Below are positions 50,223 through 59,500 of a stretch of DNA of 64,000 bases, piece after piece; position 1 is the stretch's first letter; the number at the start of each line of letters is the position of its first letter. The notes beneath the pieces were generated by a model. It saw only the letters and a list, made by a program, of their open reading frames with translations. It did not search any database and was not told the origin of the DNA. A program made the position numbers and the translations under genes. Location of the stretch: the NCBI GenBank assembly GCA_965247525.1, contig OZ252015.1, forward strand, positions 1,798,001-1,862,000, read 5' to 3'. Source of the stretch: JAZKID01 sp965247525 (GTDB lineage: Bacteria; Pseudomonadota; Alphaproteobacteria; Rhizobiales; UBA4765).

Positions 50223-51467
50223 ATGAATGATACGACAACGCGCGAAACGAAAGCGCTGAACGAAACTGTGACGCCCGAAATGAAACAGGCGTTTGATGGT
50301 TTTATGCAAAGCTTCCATGCTTTTCGTGAAAGCAATGACCGCCGCATCAATGAACTTGAAACCAAAGCGGGCGTTGACAGCGTGACCGCCGAAAAAGTTG
50401 AGCGCATTTCAGCCGAGCTCGACAAGCGCAAGACCCAGCTTGATGTTTTAACGCTGAAAAGCCAGCGCCCACGGCTTGAGGGCAGCAAACCTGCGACAAG
50501 CGAGCACAAAACAGCCTTCGACAGCTATGTGCGCCGCGGCGATAGCGCCGGACTTTCAATGCTGGAGCAAAAAGCGCTGAGCACAAGCGTCAATGCCGAT
50601 GGCGGTTTTACCGTGCCGCTTGAGATTGAAGCTGAAATTGGCCAGCGCCTTGCGCTGATCTCGCCCATTCGCTCAATCGCCAGTGTTCGCCAGGTGTCAA
50701 GCGCCAGCTTCCGCAAGCCTTTTGCCACCAATGGGTTTTCGGTGGGCTGGGTGGCCGAGACCGGATCACGCGCGCAGACAAATACGGCAACGCTTGACGC
50801 GCTCGATTTTCCAACGCACGAGCTTTATGCCATGCCCGCCGCAACGCCGTCGCTTCTCGATGACAGCGCCGTCAATATCGATGAGTGGATTGCCAACGAA
50901 GTTGAACTGGCTTTCGCTTCGCAGGAATGCACGGCTTTCGTCAATGGCGATGGCACAACCAAACCCAAAGGTTTTTTGAGCTACACAACGATTGCAAACG
51001 ACGCATGGGAATGGGGAAAGCTTGGTGTCACCGCAACAGGCGATGCCTCAAGTTTTGCCAGCGCCAACCCCTCCGACCATTTGCTCGATCTGGTCTACAG
51101 CCTTGAAGCGGGCTACCGGCAGAACGCGCATTTTGTCATGAACCGCAAGACGCAGGCCGCGATCCGCAAGTTTAAGGACAGCGACGGCAATTATCTCTGG
51201 ACACCGCCAGCACAGCCCGGCGGGCAGGCCGTTTTGATGGGTTTCCCTGTCGTTGAATCGGAAGACATGCCGGACATCGCGGCAAATATAACACCTGTGG
51301 CTTTCGGCGATTTTCGCCGCGGCTATCTGATTGTCGACCGCGCCGGCATTCAGGTCTTGCGCGATCCATATTCTGCAAAACCATACGTGCTGTTTTACAC
51401 GGTGAAACGTGTCGGCGGCGGCGTGCAGGATTTCAACGCGATCAAACTTCTCAAAGTCTCAGCTTAA
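50223..51467 (+). CDS. GTA major capsid protein (gp5)
   Basis: A 414-residue HK97-fold capsid protein. Residues 1-110 form a charged helical scaffold region (RRINELETKAGVDSVTAEKV); the mature shell starts near ALSTSVNADGGFTVPLEIEAE. Further family marks are PIRSIASVRQVSS, HELYAMPAATPSLLDDSAVN, FVNGDGTTKPKGFLSY, HFVMNRKTQAAIRKFKDSDGNYLW and AFGDFRRGYLIVDRAGI. The protease just upstream should remove the N-terminal part. A stable hairpin follows. Confidence 0.96.
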   Translation: MNDTTTRETKALNETVTPEMKQAFDGFMQSFHAFRESNDRRINELETKAGVDSVTAEKVERISAELDKRKTQLDVLTLKSQRPRLEGSKPATSEHKTAFDSYVRRGDSAGLSMLEQKALSTSVNADGGFTVPLEIEAEIGQRLALISPIRSIASVRQVSSASFRKPFATNGFSVGWVAETGSRAQTNTATLDALDFPTHELYAMPAATPSLLDDSAVNIDEWIANEVELAFASQECTAFVNGDGTTKPKGFLSYTTIANDAWEWGKLGVTATGDASSFASANPSDHLLDLVYSLEAGYRQNAHFVMNRKTQAAIRKFKDSDGNYLWTPPAQPGGQAVLMGFPVVESEDMPDIAANITPVAFGDFRRGYLIVDRAGIQVLRDPYSAKPYVLFYTVKRVGGGVQDFNAIKLLKVSA

Positions 51468-51482
51468 CATATTCGCTGACAG

Positions 51483-51510
51483 GCTGGCTGCTGCTCTTGA
51501 AGCAGCCAGC
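51483..51510 (+). other. hairpin downstream of the capsid gene
   Basis: GCTGGCTGCT (51483-51492) and AGCAGCCAGC (51501-51510) form a perfect 10-bp stem. No T-run follows, so it is more likely to stabilise the capsid mRNA end or partly attenuate readthrough than to be a full terminator. Confidence 0.65.
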
Positions 51511-51542
51511 ATCTTAAATTTCCATACATTCAAAGAGGCGTT

Positions 51543-52100
51543 ATGCCAGCCATTCTTCTAAATCCCCCGACAGCGGAGCCGGTCACGCTTGCTGAGCTGA
51601 AAGCCGCACTGCGAATTGAAAACACACTTGAAGACGATTTGCTTGACGCGCAAATTACGGCAGCGCGCGCTTTTGTCGAACATTCAACGCGGCTTGCATT
51701 GATGCCGCAGGTCTGGCGTGTGTCGTATTCACGCTGGCCGGAGCGGCGCAAACTCACATTGCCGCTGTCGCCGGTGCGTGAGATTGTCCAAATCAAAGTT
51801 TATGACGCCAATGGCGATGGCACAGTTATTGCGCTTGCAAGTTATTTTCTTGAAAATGCAAGCGTCCCGCCGACACTGCTGCTGCAGGCCGCGCTTCGTG
51901 CGCCAACCGCTTTTGCGCATGGCATTGAAATTGACATGGCGTGCGGGTTTGCAAACGCCGCAAATGTGCCTGCGCCGCTGAAACTGGCGATCATACGGCT
52001 TGCCGGACAGCTTAACGAGCAGCGCACTGATAATGCTTTTTCGATCGCCTCAGGCGCAATTGAAGAATTGATCGCGCCTTATCGCGTGGTGTGGCCATGA
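51543..52100 (+). CDS. GTA head-tail connector (gp6)
   Basis: A 185-residue protein of the phage gp6/phiE125-gp8 connector type: LNPPTAEPVTLAELKAALRI, DDLLDAQITAARAFVEHSTRLALMPQVW, LPLSPVREIVQIKVYDANG. It forms an adaptor ring below the portal. AAAGAGG lies upstream. It overlaps the next gene (ATGA). Confidence 0.9.
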   Translation: MPAILLNPPTAEPVTLAELKAALRIENTLEDDLLDAQITAARAFVEHSTRLALMPQVWRVSYSRWPERRKLTLPLSPVREIVQIKVYDANGDGTVIALASYFLENASVPPTLLLQAALRAPTAFAHGIEIDMACGFANAANVPAPLKLAIIRLAGQLNEQRTDNAFSIASGAIEELIAPYRVVWP

Positions 52101-52423
52101 ACACTGATCCTGGCCGTCTCAACGTGCGTTTTGTGCTTGAAGCGCCGCTCGACAGCGATGATGGCGCAGGCGGCGTCTTTCGCAGCTGGCAGATGGAACA
52201 AGAGTTTTGGGGCGAGCTGACACCGCTCTCATCTGTTTTTGCAGCACAGCACGGCAGCGCCGTGCAAAAACTGACTCATAGCGTGCAGTTTCGAAACGGG
52301 CCGGTTCTCTCGATCGACAAACGGCTTCGCTATGGCGCGCGCATTTTTACCATTTCGCATGTGCGCGATATGGACGCGCAAGGGTTACGACAAACAGCAT
52401 TCGTTGAGGAACAGGCCGCATGA
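52097..52423 (+). CDS. GTA head closure / head-tail adaptor (gp7)
   Basis: A 108-residue protein of the SPP1 gp16-like adaptor family: GRLNVRFVLEAPLDSDDGAGG, WGELTPLSSVFAAQHGSAVQK, YGARIFTISHVRDMDAQG. Start ATG 52097 inside the ATGA overlap with gp6 (GTG 52091 is also in frame). Confidence 0.88.
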   Translation: MNTDPGRLNVRFVLEAPLDSDDGAGGVFRSWQMEQEFWGELTPLSSVFAAQHGSAVQKLTHSVQFRNGPVLSIDKRLRYGARIFTISHVRDMDAQGLRQTAFVEEQAA

Positions 52424-52557
52424 CGCCGCGCATCACATCTAAAAAACGGATCGATTTTCAGGAGCTGATTGAAAAAGTGGCGCAGGCCGAAATCGCCCGC
52501 CGCAAACAAAGCGTTAAAGACGCCAAACAGCTTAAAAAAACGGAGGCCAAAACATGA
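52420..52557 (+). CDS. 45-residue basic protein between gp7 and gp8
   Basis: ATG 52420 overlaps the gp7 stop (ATGA) and its own stop overlaps the gp8 start (ATGA), so translation coupling on both sides argues it is real. The product (MTPRITSKKRIDFQELIEKV) is highly charged and helical (ARRKQSVKDAKQLKKTEAKT). Function unknown. Confidence 0.6.
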   Translation: MTPRITSKKRIDFQELIEKVAQAEIARRKQSVKDAKQLKKTEAKT

Positions 52558-52961
52558 CGGCTTTCCCTGCCTTTGCGCTGCAAAGCGCGATTGTGACGGC
52601 GCTGAAAGCCAATTCCGCTCTTTCGGCTTTTGTTAGCGCGCGCATTTATGATGTTGTGCCAGTGCATGCGGCACTGCCTTATCTGACCTATGGCCCGCTG
52701 ACATTGCGTGACTGGTCGGCAAGTTCGTTTGATGGCTGCGAGCATTTAATTTCGCTCAATCTGTATTCGAACAGCCCTGGCTTTCGTGAGGCCTATGCCA
52801 TCACGGACGCTGTTGTCGCCTGTCTGCATCAGGCTGAGCTGACACTTGGCGAGCATGCGCTTGTTCAACTGCAATTTCTTTCTGCCGACTTAAGCCGCGA
52901 GGCCGACACGCTGACAACGCGCGGCCTGTTAAGCTTTCGCGCGCTCACCCACCATTTATGA
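52554..52961 (+). CDS. GTA tail terminator, DUF3168 (gp8)
   Basis: A 135-residue DUF3168 protein: LQSAIVTALKANSALSAFVSARIYDVVP, ALPYLTYGPLTLRDWSASS, LISLNLYSNSPGFREAYAIT. In the GTA particle this family caps the tail tube. GGAGG lies upstream of the start. Confidence 0.9.
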   Translation: MTAFPAFALQSAIVTALKANSALSAFVSARIYDVVPVHAALPYLTYGPLTLRDWSASSFDGCEHLISLNLYSNSPGFREAYAITDAVVACLHQAELTLGEHALVQLQFLSADLSREADTLTTRGLLSFRALTHHL

Positions 52962-52969
52962 GGTAACCA

Positions 52970-53386
52970 ATGACTGCACAAAAAGGCCGCGACCTTCTGC
53001 TAAAAATTGACAGCACGGGGACAGGCAGTTTCATCACGATCGGCGGCCTTCGCAGCCGCTCTCTTCAGTTCGAAACGGAATCCGTCGACATCACGCACAA
53101 TGACTCGCAAGGCCAATGGCGCGAGCTTTTGGGCGGCGCCGGCGTTAAAAAAGCACGGCTTTCCGGTGCGGGCGTTTTCAAAGACGATATGGCAGACGCG
53201 CTGCTGCGCCAGCTTGTTTTTGATGGCAGCATTCGCAACTGGCAGGTGATCCTGCCCGATTTTGGTGTGATTGAAGGCGCGTTTCAAATTACCGCGCTTG
53301 AATATTCCGGCACTTATCAAAGCGAAATGACGTTCGATCTCTCGTTAGAGAGCGCGGGCCTTCTCACATTCATAGCGGCCGCCTAG
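52970..53386 (+). CDS. GTA major tail tube protein (gp9)
   Basis: A 138-residue TP901-1-type tail protein: AQKGRDLLLKIDSTGTGSFITIGGLRSRSLQFETESVDITHNDSQGQWRELLGGAG, SLSGAGVFKDD-like ARLSGAGVFKDDMADALLRQ. It polymerises into the tail tube. GAGGTAACC precedes the start. The stop overlaps the next gene (TAGTG). Confidence 0.93.
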   Translation: MTAQKGRDLLLKIDSTGTGSFITIGGLRSRSLQFETESVDITHNDSQGQWRELLGGAGVKKARLSGAGVFKDDMADALLRQLVFDGSIRNWQVILPDFGVIEGAFQITALEYSGTYQSEMTFDLSLESAGLLTFIAAA

Positions 53387-53733
53387 TGGCAAACACATAT
53401 CGCGGTGAAATCGATGGCGAGTTCGATGGCCAAGCCTACGCGCTGTGCCTGACGCTTGGCGGACTGGCGGAAATGGAAGCGGCTTTTCAGCAAACCGATT
53501 TGGCGGGACTTGCCGAGCGTTTCGGCAAAGGACGTTTGTCGGCCGGCGAAATCATTACCGTTCTGCATCTTGGCCTTAAAGGGGCAGGGCATGCGCTGAC
53601 GCGCGAGCAGGTTGCAAACATGCATGTCAAAGGCGGCGCCGCTGGTGCGGTCCATCTTGTCATGCAGCTCCTCACACAGACATTCGGGCTTGATGAGCCG
53701 GAACAGGATAAGGGCGAAGCGCCGCGCCCTTGA
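53386..53733 (+). CDS. GTA tail assembly protein (gp10, DUF3356-like)
   Basis: A 115-residue protein starting at GTG 53386. NTYRGEIDGEFDGQAYALCLTLGGLAEMEAAF and AGEIITVLHLGLKGAGHALTREQV match the GTA gp10 family, which has tail tape-measure chaperone function. The start lies in the TAGTG overlap with gp9. Confidence 0.88.
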   Translation: MANTYRGEIDGEFDGQAYALCLTLGGLAEMEAAFQQTDLAGLAERFGKGRLSAGEIITVLHLGLKGAGHALTREQVANMHVKGGAAGAVHLVMQLLTQTFGLDEPEQDKGEAPRP

Positions 53734-53951
53734 GTGGCGCGGGGGACTTGACCGTTCCTCGCGCCACTCGAACCCGTTACGATTTTCCCTGGGCGACCAT
53801 TATCGCATTTGGGCTGAGTGTTCTTAAACTTCCGCCCGCGCATTTCTGGGCGCTGACACCGCGCGAGCTGTCCTTGATGCTCGGCCAGACGACCGCGTCA
53901 TTTTCTAACAAAAACCTTCACGCGCTGATGCAGCGCTATCCTGACACATGA
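53730..53951 (+). CDS. GTA tail assembly chaperone (DUF2376-like)
   Basis: A product of up to 73 residues with the family core FPWATIIAFGLSVLKLPPAHFWALTPRELSLML. No ATG is available; TTG 53730 overlaps the gp10 stop (TTGA), and a second TTG is at 53748. It lies directly before the tape measure gene, where the chaperone is expected. Confidence 0.8.
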   Translation: MSGAGDLTVPRATRTRYDFPWATIIAFGLSVLKLPPAHFWALTPRELSLMLGQTTASFSNKNLHALMQRYPDT

Positions 53952-53958
53952 GATTTTC

Positions 53959-54534
53959 ATGACAACTGGCAATGACAGCCTGCGCTACGACCTGTCGCTT
54001 GATACAAGCGCTTTTACATCCTCGCTCAATGATGCCGACAGGCTGGCGCGTGGTTTTTCACGCAACCTGTCGAGCGCATTTACAGGCGTTGCCCTCAAGG
54101 GCAAAACGCTTGGCGATGTCGTCGATACAATCGGCCTGCGGCTTTCAAAACTTGCGCTTGATCTGGCGTTCAAGCCTTTAGAGCAAGGACTGGGACAGCT
54201 GTTGTCGCCATTGACGCAAGGCGTCTCAAATCTTTTTGCACCTGCATCGCCGCAGGTGACGCCTTTTGCCAAAGGCGGCGTTGTCTCGGCGCCGACATTC
54301 TTTCCAATGAGCGGCGGCCTTGGCATGGCGGGCGAGCGCGGCGCGGAAGCGATTTTGCCATTGGCGCGCGGGCGTGATGGCGCACTGGGTGTGCGTCTTG
54401 ACGGGCATGGTGCCGCAGCGCCGTCGGTGACCATCAATATCTCAACGCCTGACATTGAAGGCTTCCGACGCTCGCAAAGCGAAATTGCGGCCTCGCTGGC
54501 ACGCATGGTCGCGCGCGGCCAGAGGAGCTTGTAG
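53959..54534 (+). CDS. GTA tape measure protein (gp11)
   Basis: A 191-residue tape measure, short as in GTAs with short tails. An N-terminal helical part (SLNDADRLARGFSRNLSSAF) leads to a long hydrophobic helix (LGLRLSKLALDLAFKPLEQGLGQLL-type region), and a C-terminal FAKGGVVSAPTFFPMSGGLGMAGERGAEAILPL, which is the usual tape measure end. It sets tail length. Confidence 0.9.
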   Translation: MTTGNDSLRYDLSLDTSAFTSSLNDADRLARGFSRNLSSAFTGVALKGKTLGDVVDTIGLRLSKLALDLAFKPLEQGLGQLLSPLTQGVSNLFAPASPQVTPFAKGGVVSAPTFFPMSGGLGMAGERGAEAILPLARGRDGALGVRLDGHGAAAPSVTINISTPDIEGFRRSQSEIAASLARMVARGQRSL

Positions 54535-54535
54535 C

Positions 54536-55177
54536 ATGAGCAGTTTTCACGAGGTCAATTTTCCGCTCAGCATCGCGCTTGACGCGCGCGGCGGGCCTGA
54601 GCGGCGCACCGACATCGTGACGCTGGCATCCGGCAAAGAAGAGCGCAATGCGCGCTGGAAACATTCGCGCCGGCGCTATGAAGCGGGGATCGGCGTTCGT
54701 TCGCTCAATGATCTTAGGCTTGTGATTGCGTTTTTTGAAGAACGGCAGGGGCAGCTTTACGCGTTTCGTTACAAAGATCCGCTGGATTTCACGTCTTCTG
54801 CCAATAGCGGCGCGGCCGCGCCAACAGATTGCATCATCGGTACCGGCACGGGTGCGGCAACTTTATTCCAGCTGGTAAAAACCTATGGCACAGGCGCAAC
54901 CCAATATGCCCGGCCGATTAAAAAGCCTGTTGCCGGAACGGTGAAGGTTGCGGTTGATGGTATTGAAAAAACCGCGGGCGCTGATTTCACCTGTGATGCG
55001 ATGACCGGCCTTGTGACATTTCTGCCTTTGCATCTTCCGGCATTGAACGCTGTGATTACGGCGGGTTTTCAGTTCGACGTGCCGGTGCGTTTTGACACGG
55101 ACGCGCTCGATATCAGCCTGCGTGCTTTCAAAGCGGGTGACATTCCCTCCATTCCCCTTATCGAGGTGCTTCTCTGA
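54536..55177 (+). CDS. GTA distal tail protein, DUF2460 (gp12)
   Basis: A 213-residue DUF2460 protein: FHEVNFPLSIALDARGGPERRTDIVTLASGKEERNARWKHSRRRYEAGIGVRSLNDL, FEERQGQLYAFRYKDPLDF, GDIPSIPLIEVLL. Start ATG 54536 with GAGGAG upstream (the frame is open from 54455). It forms the distal tail ring that links tube and hub. ATG and preceding stop are next to each other. Confidence 0.92.
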   Translation: MSSFHEVNFPLSIALDARGGPERRTDIVTLASGKEERNARWKHSRRRYEAGIGVRSLNDLRLVIAFFEERQGQLYAFRYKDPLDFTSSANSGAAAPTDCIIGTGTGAATLFQLVKTYGTGATQYARPIKKPVAGTVKVAVDGIEKTAGADFTCDAMTGLVTFLPLHLPALNAVITAGFQFDVPVRFDTDALDISLRAFKAGDIPSIPLIEVLL

Positions 55178-56067
55178 TGCGCAATCTTGATCCCGCTTTC
55201 GACGCGCATCTCAAATCTGGTGCAACAACGCTCTGCCGCTGCTGGAAGCTGACGCGCAGTGACGGCGTCACACTTGGATTTACCGACCATGATGTCGAAA
55301 TCAGTTTCGGCGGTACGGTCTTCCAACCCGCCGCCGGCTTTACTGGCAGCGAAATTCCGGCAAGCCTTGGCCTGAGCGTCGATACGGCCGAAATTAGCGG
55401 GGCACTGGTGTCGCCGCTCCTCAGCGAAGACGACATGAATGCAGGTCTGTATGACGGCGCTGCGGTTGATCTTTATCTCGTCAACTGGGCAGCGCCAGAA
55501 CAGCGTGTGCAATTAGAGAGCGGCACGATTGGCGAGATTACAAGGCAGGGCAAAAGCTTTAGTGCTGAAATACGGTCTTTAAGCGCAGCGCTTGACCAGG
55601 AGCGCGGGCGGCTTTTTCAAATCAACTGCGATGCCGACCTTGGTGATATGCGCTGCGGCGTTGATCTCAATGCAGCGGGCAATCGCGCCAGCGGCACGAT
55701 TGATGAAATTTTGGGCGAACGCACCTTTCGTGTCTCCGGCCTGTCTGCAATTGCGGCAACACGCTTGCAGCGCGGCACGCTCCGTATGACCTCCGGCCTT
55801 TCACACAATTTGACATTTTCCGTCCGCGCCGACCGCATCAGCGATGCCGGACGCATAATTGAATTATGGAGCGCGCCGCCGCGCAGCCTTGCTGTCGGCG
55901 ATATGTGTCTGGCGACCGTTGGCTGCGACAAAAGCTTTCAGACCTGCACGCAAGTTTTTGCCAATGCGCAAAACTTTCGTGGCTTTCCGCACATTCCGGG
56001 CAGTGATTTTGCCATGTCCTATGTCTCGAAAGATGGCGACAGCAATGACGGGGCCGCATTGCTATGA
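55177..56067 (+). CDS. GTA tail hub protein, DUF2163 (gp13)
   Basis: A 296-residue DUF2163/DUF2163_C protein: CRCWKLTRSDGVTLGFTDHDVEI, AAGFTGSEIPASLGLSVDTAEISGALVSPLLSEDDMNAGLYDGA, GQLFQINCDADLGDMRCGVDL-like region and VGCDKSFQTC...FRGFPHIPGSDF. The cysteines in CDADLGDMRCGVD and GCDKSFQTC match the iron-sulfur ligands known for this hub family. Overlap with neighbours is one (TGATG) and four bases (ATGA). Confidence 0.92.
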   Translation: MRNLDPAFDAHLKSGATTLCRCWKLTRSDGVTLGFTDHDVEISFGGTVFQPAAGFTGSEIPASLGLSVDTAEISGALVSPLLSEDDMNAGLYDGAAVDLYLVNWAAPEQRVQLESGTIGEITRQGKSFSAEIRSLSAALDQERGRLFQINCDADLGDMRCGVDLNAAGNRASGTIDEILGERTFRVSGLSAIAATRLQRGTLRMTSGLSHNLTFSVRADRISDAGRIIELWSAPPRSLAVGDMCLATVGCDKSFQTCTQVFANAQNFRGFPHIPGSDFAMSYVSKDGDSNDGAALL

Positions 56068-56504
56068 GCAGTCTGCAAGGTGAACATGCCGTCGCGCTGG
56101 CGCGCGGCTGGCTCGGCACGCCTTACCGCCATCAGGCAAGCCTGAAAGGCGTGGGCGCTGATTGTCTCGGCCTTGTGCGCGGTATCTGGCGCGAGCTTTA
56201 TGATGAAGAACCGATGCAACCACCTGCCTATTCGCGCGACTGGGCAGAGGCGACCAATGCCAACACGCTTTATGAAGGCGCGCTGGCGCATCTTTCTCTT
56301 GAAACACGCGGCACGATTGAAACCGGCGATATTCTCTTGTTTCGCTACCGCGAAGACCTGCCGTGCAAACACATGGCGATTGCGTCATCCGCAACTACGA
56401 TGATCCACGCTTATGACCGCACCGCGGTCGTTGAAACATCTATCGGCAGCTGGTGGCAGCGCCGCATTGCCGGTATTTTCACTTTTCCGTTGAGACAGTC
56501 ATGA
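56064..56504 (+). CDS. GTA cell-wall peptidase, NlpC/P60 family (gp14)
   Basis: A 146-residue peptidase on the tail that helps DNA pass the recipient's wall. Catalytic Cys in GVGADCLGLVRGIWREL and His in CKHMAIASSATTMIHAYD; ALARGWLGTPYRHQASLKG at the start is typical. The ATGA overlaps on both sides tie it to gp13 and gp15. Confidence 0.92.
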   Translation: MSSLQGEHAVALARGWLGTPYRHQASLKGVGADCLGLVRGIWRELYDEEPMQPPAYSRDWAEATNANTLYEGALAHLSLETRGTIETGDILLFRYREDLPCKHMAIASSATTMIHAYDRTAVVETSIGSWWQRRIAGIFTFPLRQS

Positions 56505-59500
56505 CCGCACTTCTTTTATCATCGGCGGGCGCTGCGGTCGGCGGTTTTCTGGGTGGGCCAATCGGCGCGCTTCTTGGCCGCGCGGCTGGCGCACTTGCCG
56601 GCAATGCGGTCGACCAGCGGCTCTTTGGCAATGGCGCAAAGCGTAGTGTGGAAGGGCCGCGCCTCAGCGATCTCAGCGTGCAGGGCGCGAGCGAGGGCGA
56701 ACCCATCGCAAAAGTGTACGGCCGCGCGCGCATCGCCGGGCAGATGATCTGGGCGACGCGCTTTGAAGAGGACACGACGATTGAAACCAGCGGCGGCAAG
56801 GCAACATCATTGGCAGGTAATGTCGGCGGATCGTCAACGTCGACGAGCTACACTTATTTTGCAAATTTTGCGATTGGTTTATGTGAAGGTCCTATCGCGC
56901 ATATCGGGCGGATCTGGGCGGACGGAAAAATTCTCAACCGCGAAGCGCTGACATTCCGGATTTACAAAGGCAATGAAACGCAAGACCCCGACCCGCTGAT
57001 CCAGGCGAAACAAGGCACGCTTGATGTGCCGGCCTATCGCGGGCTTGCTTATATCGTGTTTGAACGGCTGCCGATCGGGGCGTTTGGCAACCGCATTCCT
57101 CAGCTGACATTCGAAATCATTCGGCCCATCGGGCAGCTTGAAGAACAGCTGCGCGGCGTTTGCCTTATTCCGGGCGCCACTGAATTTGGCTATCATACAG
57201 TGCCGGTAACTCGGCGCGGCGCGCTTGGAGACAGCGTGTCTGAAAACGCGCATTCGGGGCTTGCGCGCACAGATCTTCTGGCCTCGCTTGATGAGTTGCA
57301 GGCGCTTGCGCCAAACCTTGCAAGTGTGTCTGTGATCGTGCCGTGGTATGGCACGGACCTGCGCATGGGGCAGTGCCTTGTGAAGCCTGGTGTCGACAAT
57401 GCAGTGAAAACTACCACTGGCGCGACATGGAGCGTGAGCGGTCTCAGCCGTGCATCCGCGCATGTCGTCTCGCAAGTTGACGGGCGCGCGGCTTTTGGCG
57501 GCACGCCAGCCGATGCAAGCGTCATTGCCGCCATCACCGAACTTAAATCACGCGGGCTTGCGGTCACGCTGACGCCATTTCTTTTAATGGACATTCCGGC
57601 AGGAAATACCTTGCCGGATCCGTATACCGGCGCTGGCAGCCAGCCGGTTTTTCCATGGCGCGGGCGTATCACCTGTGCCCCCGCACCGGGACAGGCAGGA
57701 ACGCCCGATGCAACAAGCGCGATCAATGCGCAGGTCAATGCGTTTTTTGGAACTGTGACGCCAGCGCATTTTATAGTGACGGGCAGCACTGTCACCTACA
57801 CAGGGCCCGCACAGTTCAGCTATCGAAGGCAGGTTTTGCATCTTGCCGCAATGGCAAAAGCGGCTGGCGGTGTTGCTGTGTTTGTTATCGGCTCAGAGCT
57901 GAAAGGCATGACACGCCTTCGCAGCGCCGCGCAGACTTATCCTGTGGTCGCAGCATTGGTCGCATTGGCGCAGGATGTGCGCACGCTTCTTGGATCGTCG
58001 ACAAAAATTACCTATGCCGCCGACTGGACGGAATACGGCGCTTTCACACCGCCAGGCAGCACGGATGTGTTGTTTCCACTCGATGCCTTGTGGGCGAGCA
58101 GCGCGATTGATGCTGTTGGAATTGATTTTTATCCGCCTTTGACAGACTGGCGCGATGAAGAAACGCATCTCGATGGTGTGATTGCAGCCGATCCGCTGGA
58201 TGCGGCTTATCTCCAGTCGCGTTTAAACGCGGGCGAGGCCTATGATTTTTATTATGCCAGCGACGAGGCGCGTGCCGCGCAAACGCGGCTGCCGATCAGC
58301 GATACGGCTTATGGGAAACCATGGACATATCGCCCGAAAGACATTCAAAACTGGTGGCGCAATGCTCATATTGAGCGTTTAAGCGGCACTGAAACCGGAA
58401 CGCCGACGGCATGGACGGCACAAAGCAAGCCCGTCTATTTTCTCGAAACCGGCATACCCGCCGTCGATCTTGGTTCCAACCAGCCGAATGTGTTTCCGGA
58501 TGCAAAGTCGAGCGAGGGCGCATTGCCATATGGCGCGCAGGGCAAACGCAGCGACGCCGTGCAGCGGCGGGCCTTGGAAGCCATTCATGCGTTTTTTGAT
58601 CCAACAAATATCAACGCCGCGACACAAAATCCACTATCGACTGTCTATGCCGGACGCATGCTTGATACATCGCGCACCCATGTCTGGGCGTGGGACGCAC
58701 GGCCATGGCCGACATTTCCGTCCGCCAATGATGTATGGGGCGACGGCGACAACTGGCGTACCGGCCATTGGCTGAACGGGCGTCTTGGCAGTGCGCCGAT
58801 TGATCGTCTTGCGGCATTGATCTCATCGCAGTTCAGCGGGCCGCTTTTCGATTGCGCGCAGCTGACAAGCGTCGCCACCGGCTATGTGATCGACAGGGCC
58901 ATGTCAGGGCGTGCCGCGCTGGAGCCGCTGTCGGCCGCCTTTGCAGTCGATATTGTCGAAAGCGGAAACGTCTTGCGCTGCAGGCCATATGCCTTGCTCA
59001 AACCAGATTTTACCTTGGCACGCGACGAGTGTGCAGATGACAAGCAGACAGAGGCGTTAAGTGTCACGCGCGCGCAGGAAACAGAGCTGCCGCGCGCCGT
59101 GCAGATAACGGTCAGTGATGCCGACATGGATTTCCGGCGCACCACGGTCAATGCCAGATTGCCTGTTGCCAAATCTGACCGCGAATTGCGCCAGGACTTC
59201 GCACTGGTCATGCCGCCGGAAGACGCACAGGCCAGTGCCGAGGACGTGCTGCATCAGGCATGGATTGGCCGCGAAACAATCAAATTCAAATTGCCGCTTT
59301 CAGCTTTGAAATATGAGCCGGGCGATCTCATTAAAATTGAAGACGACGCGCGCCAGCTTTTATGCCGCATCACCCGTATTGAGCAGGACAGTGCGCGGCG
59401 GATTGAAGCGCGCGCTGTTGAAAGCGGCTTGCATGCGCGCGGGGCATTGCCGCCGCGCCAGTTTGTCAGCGCCCGCCCGCAAACCTATGCCGCGCCACAT

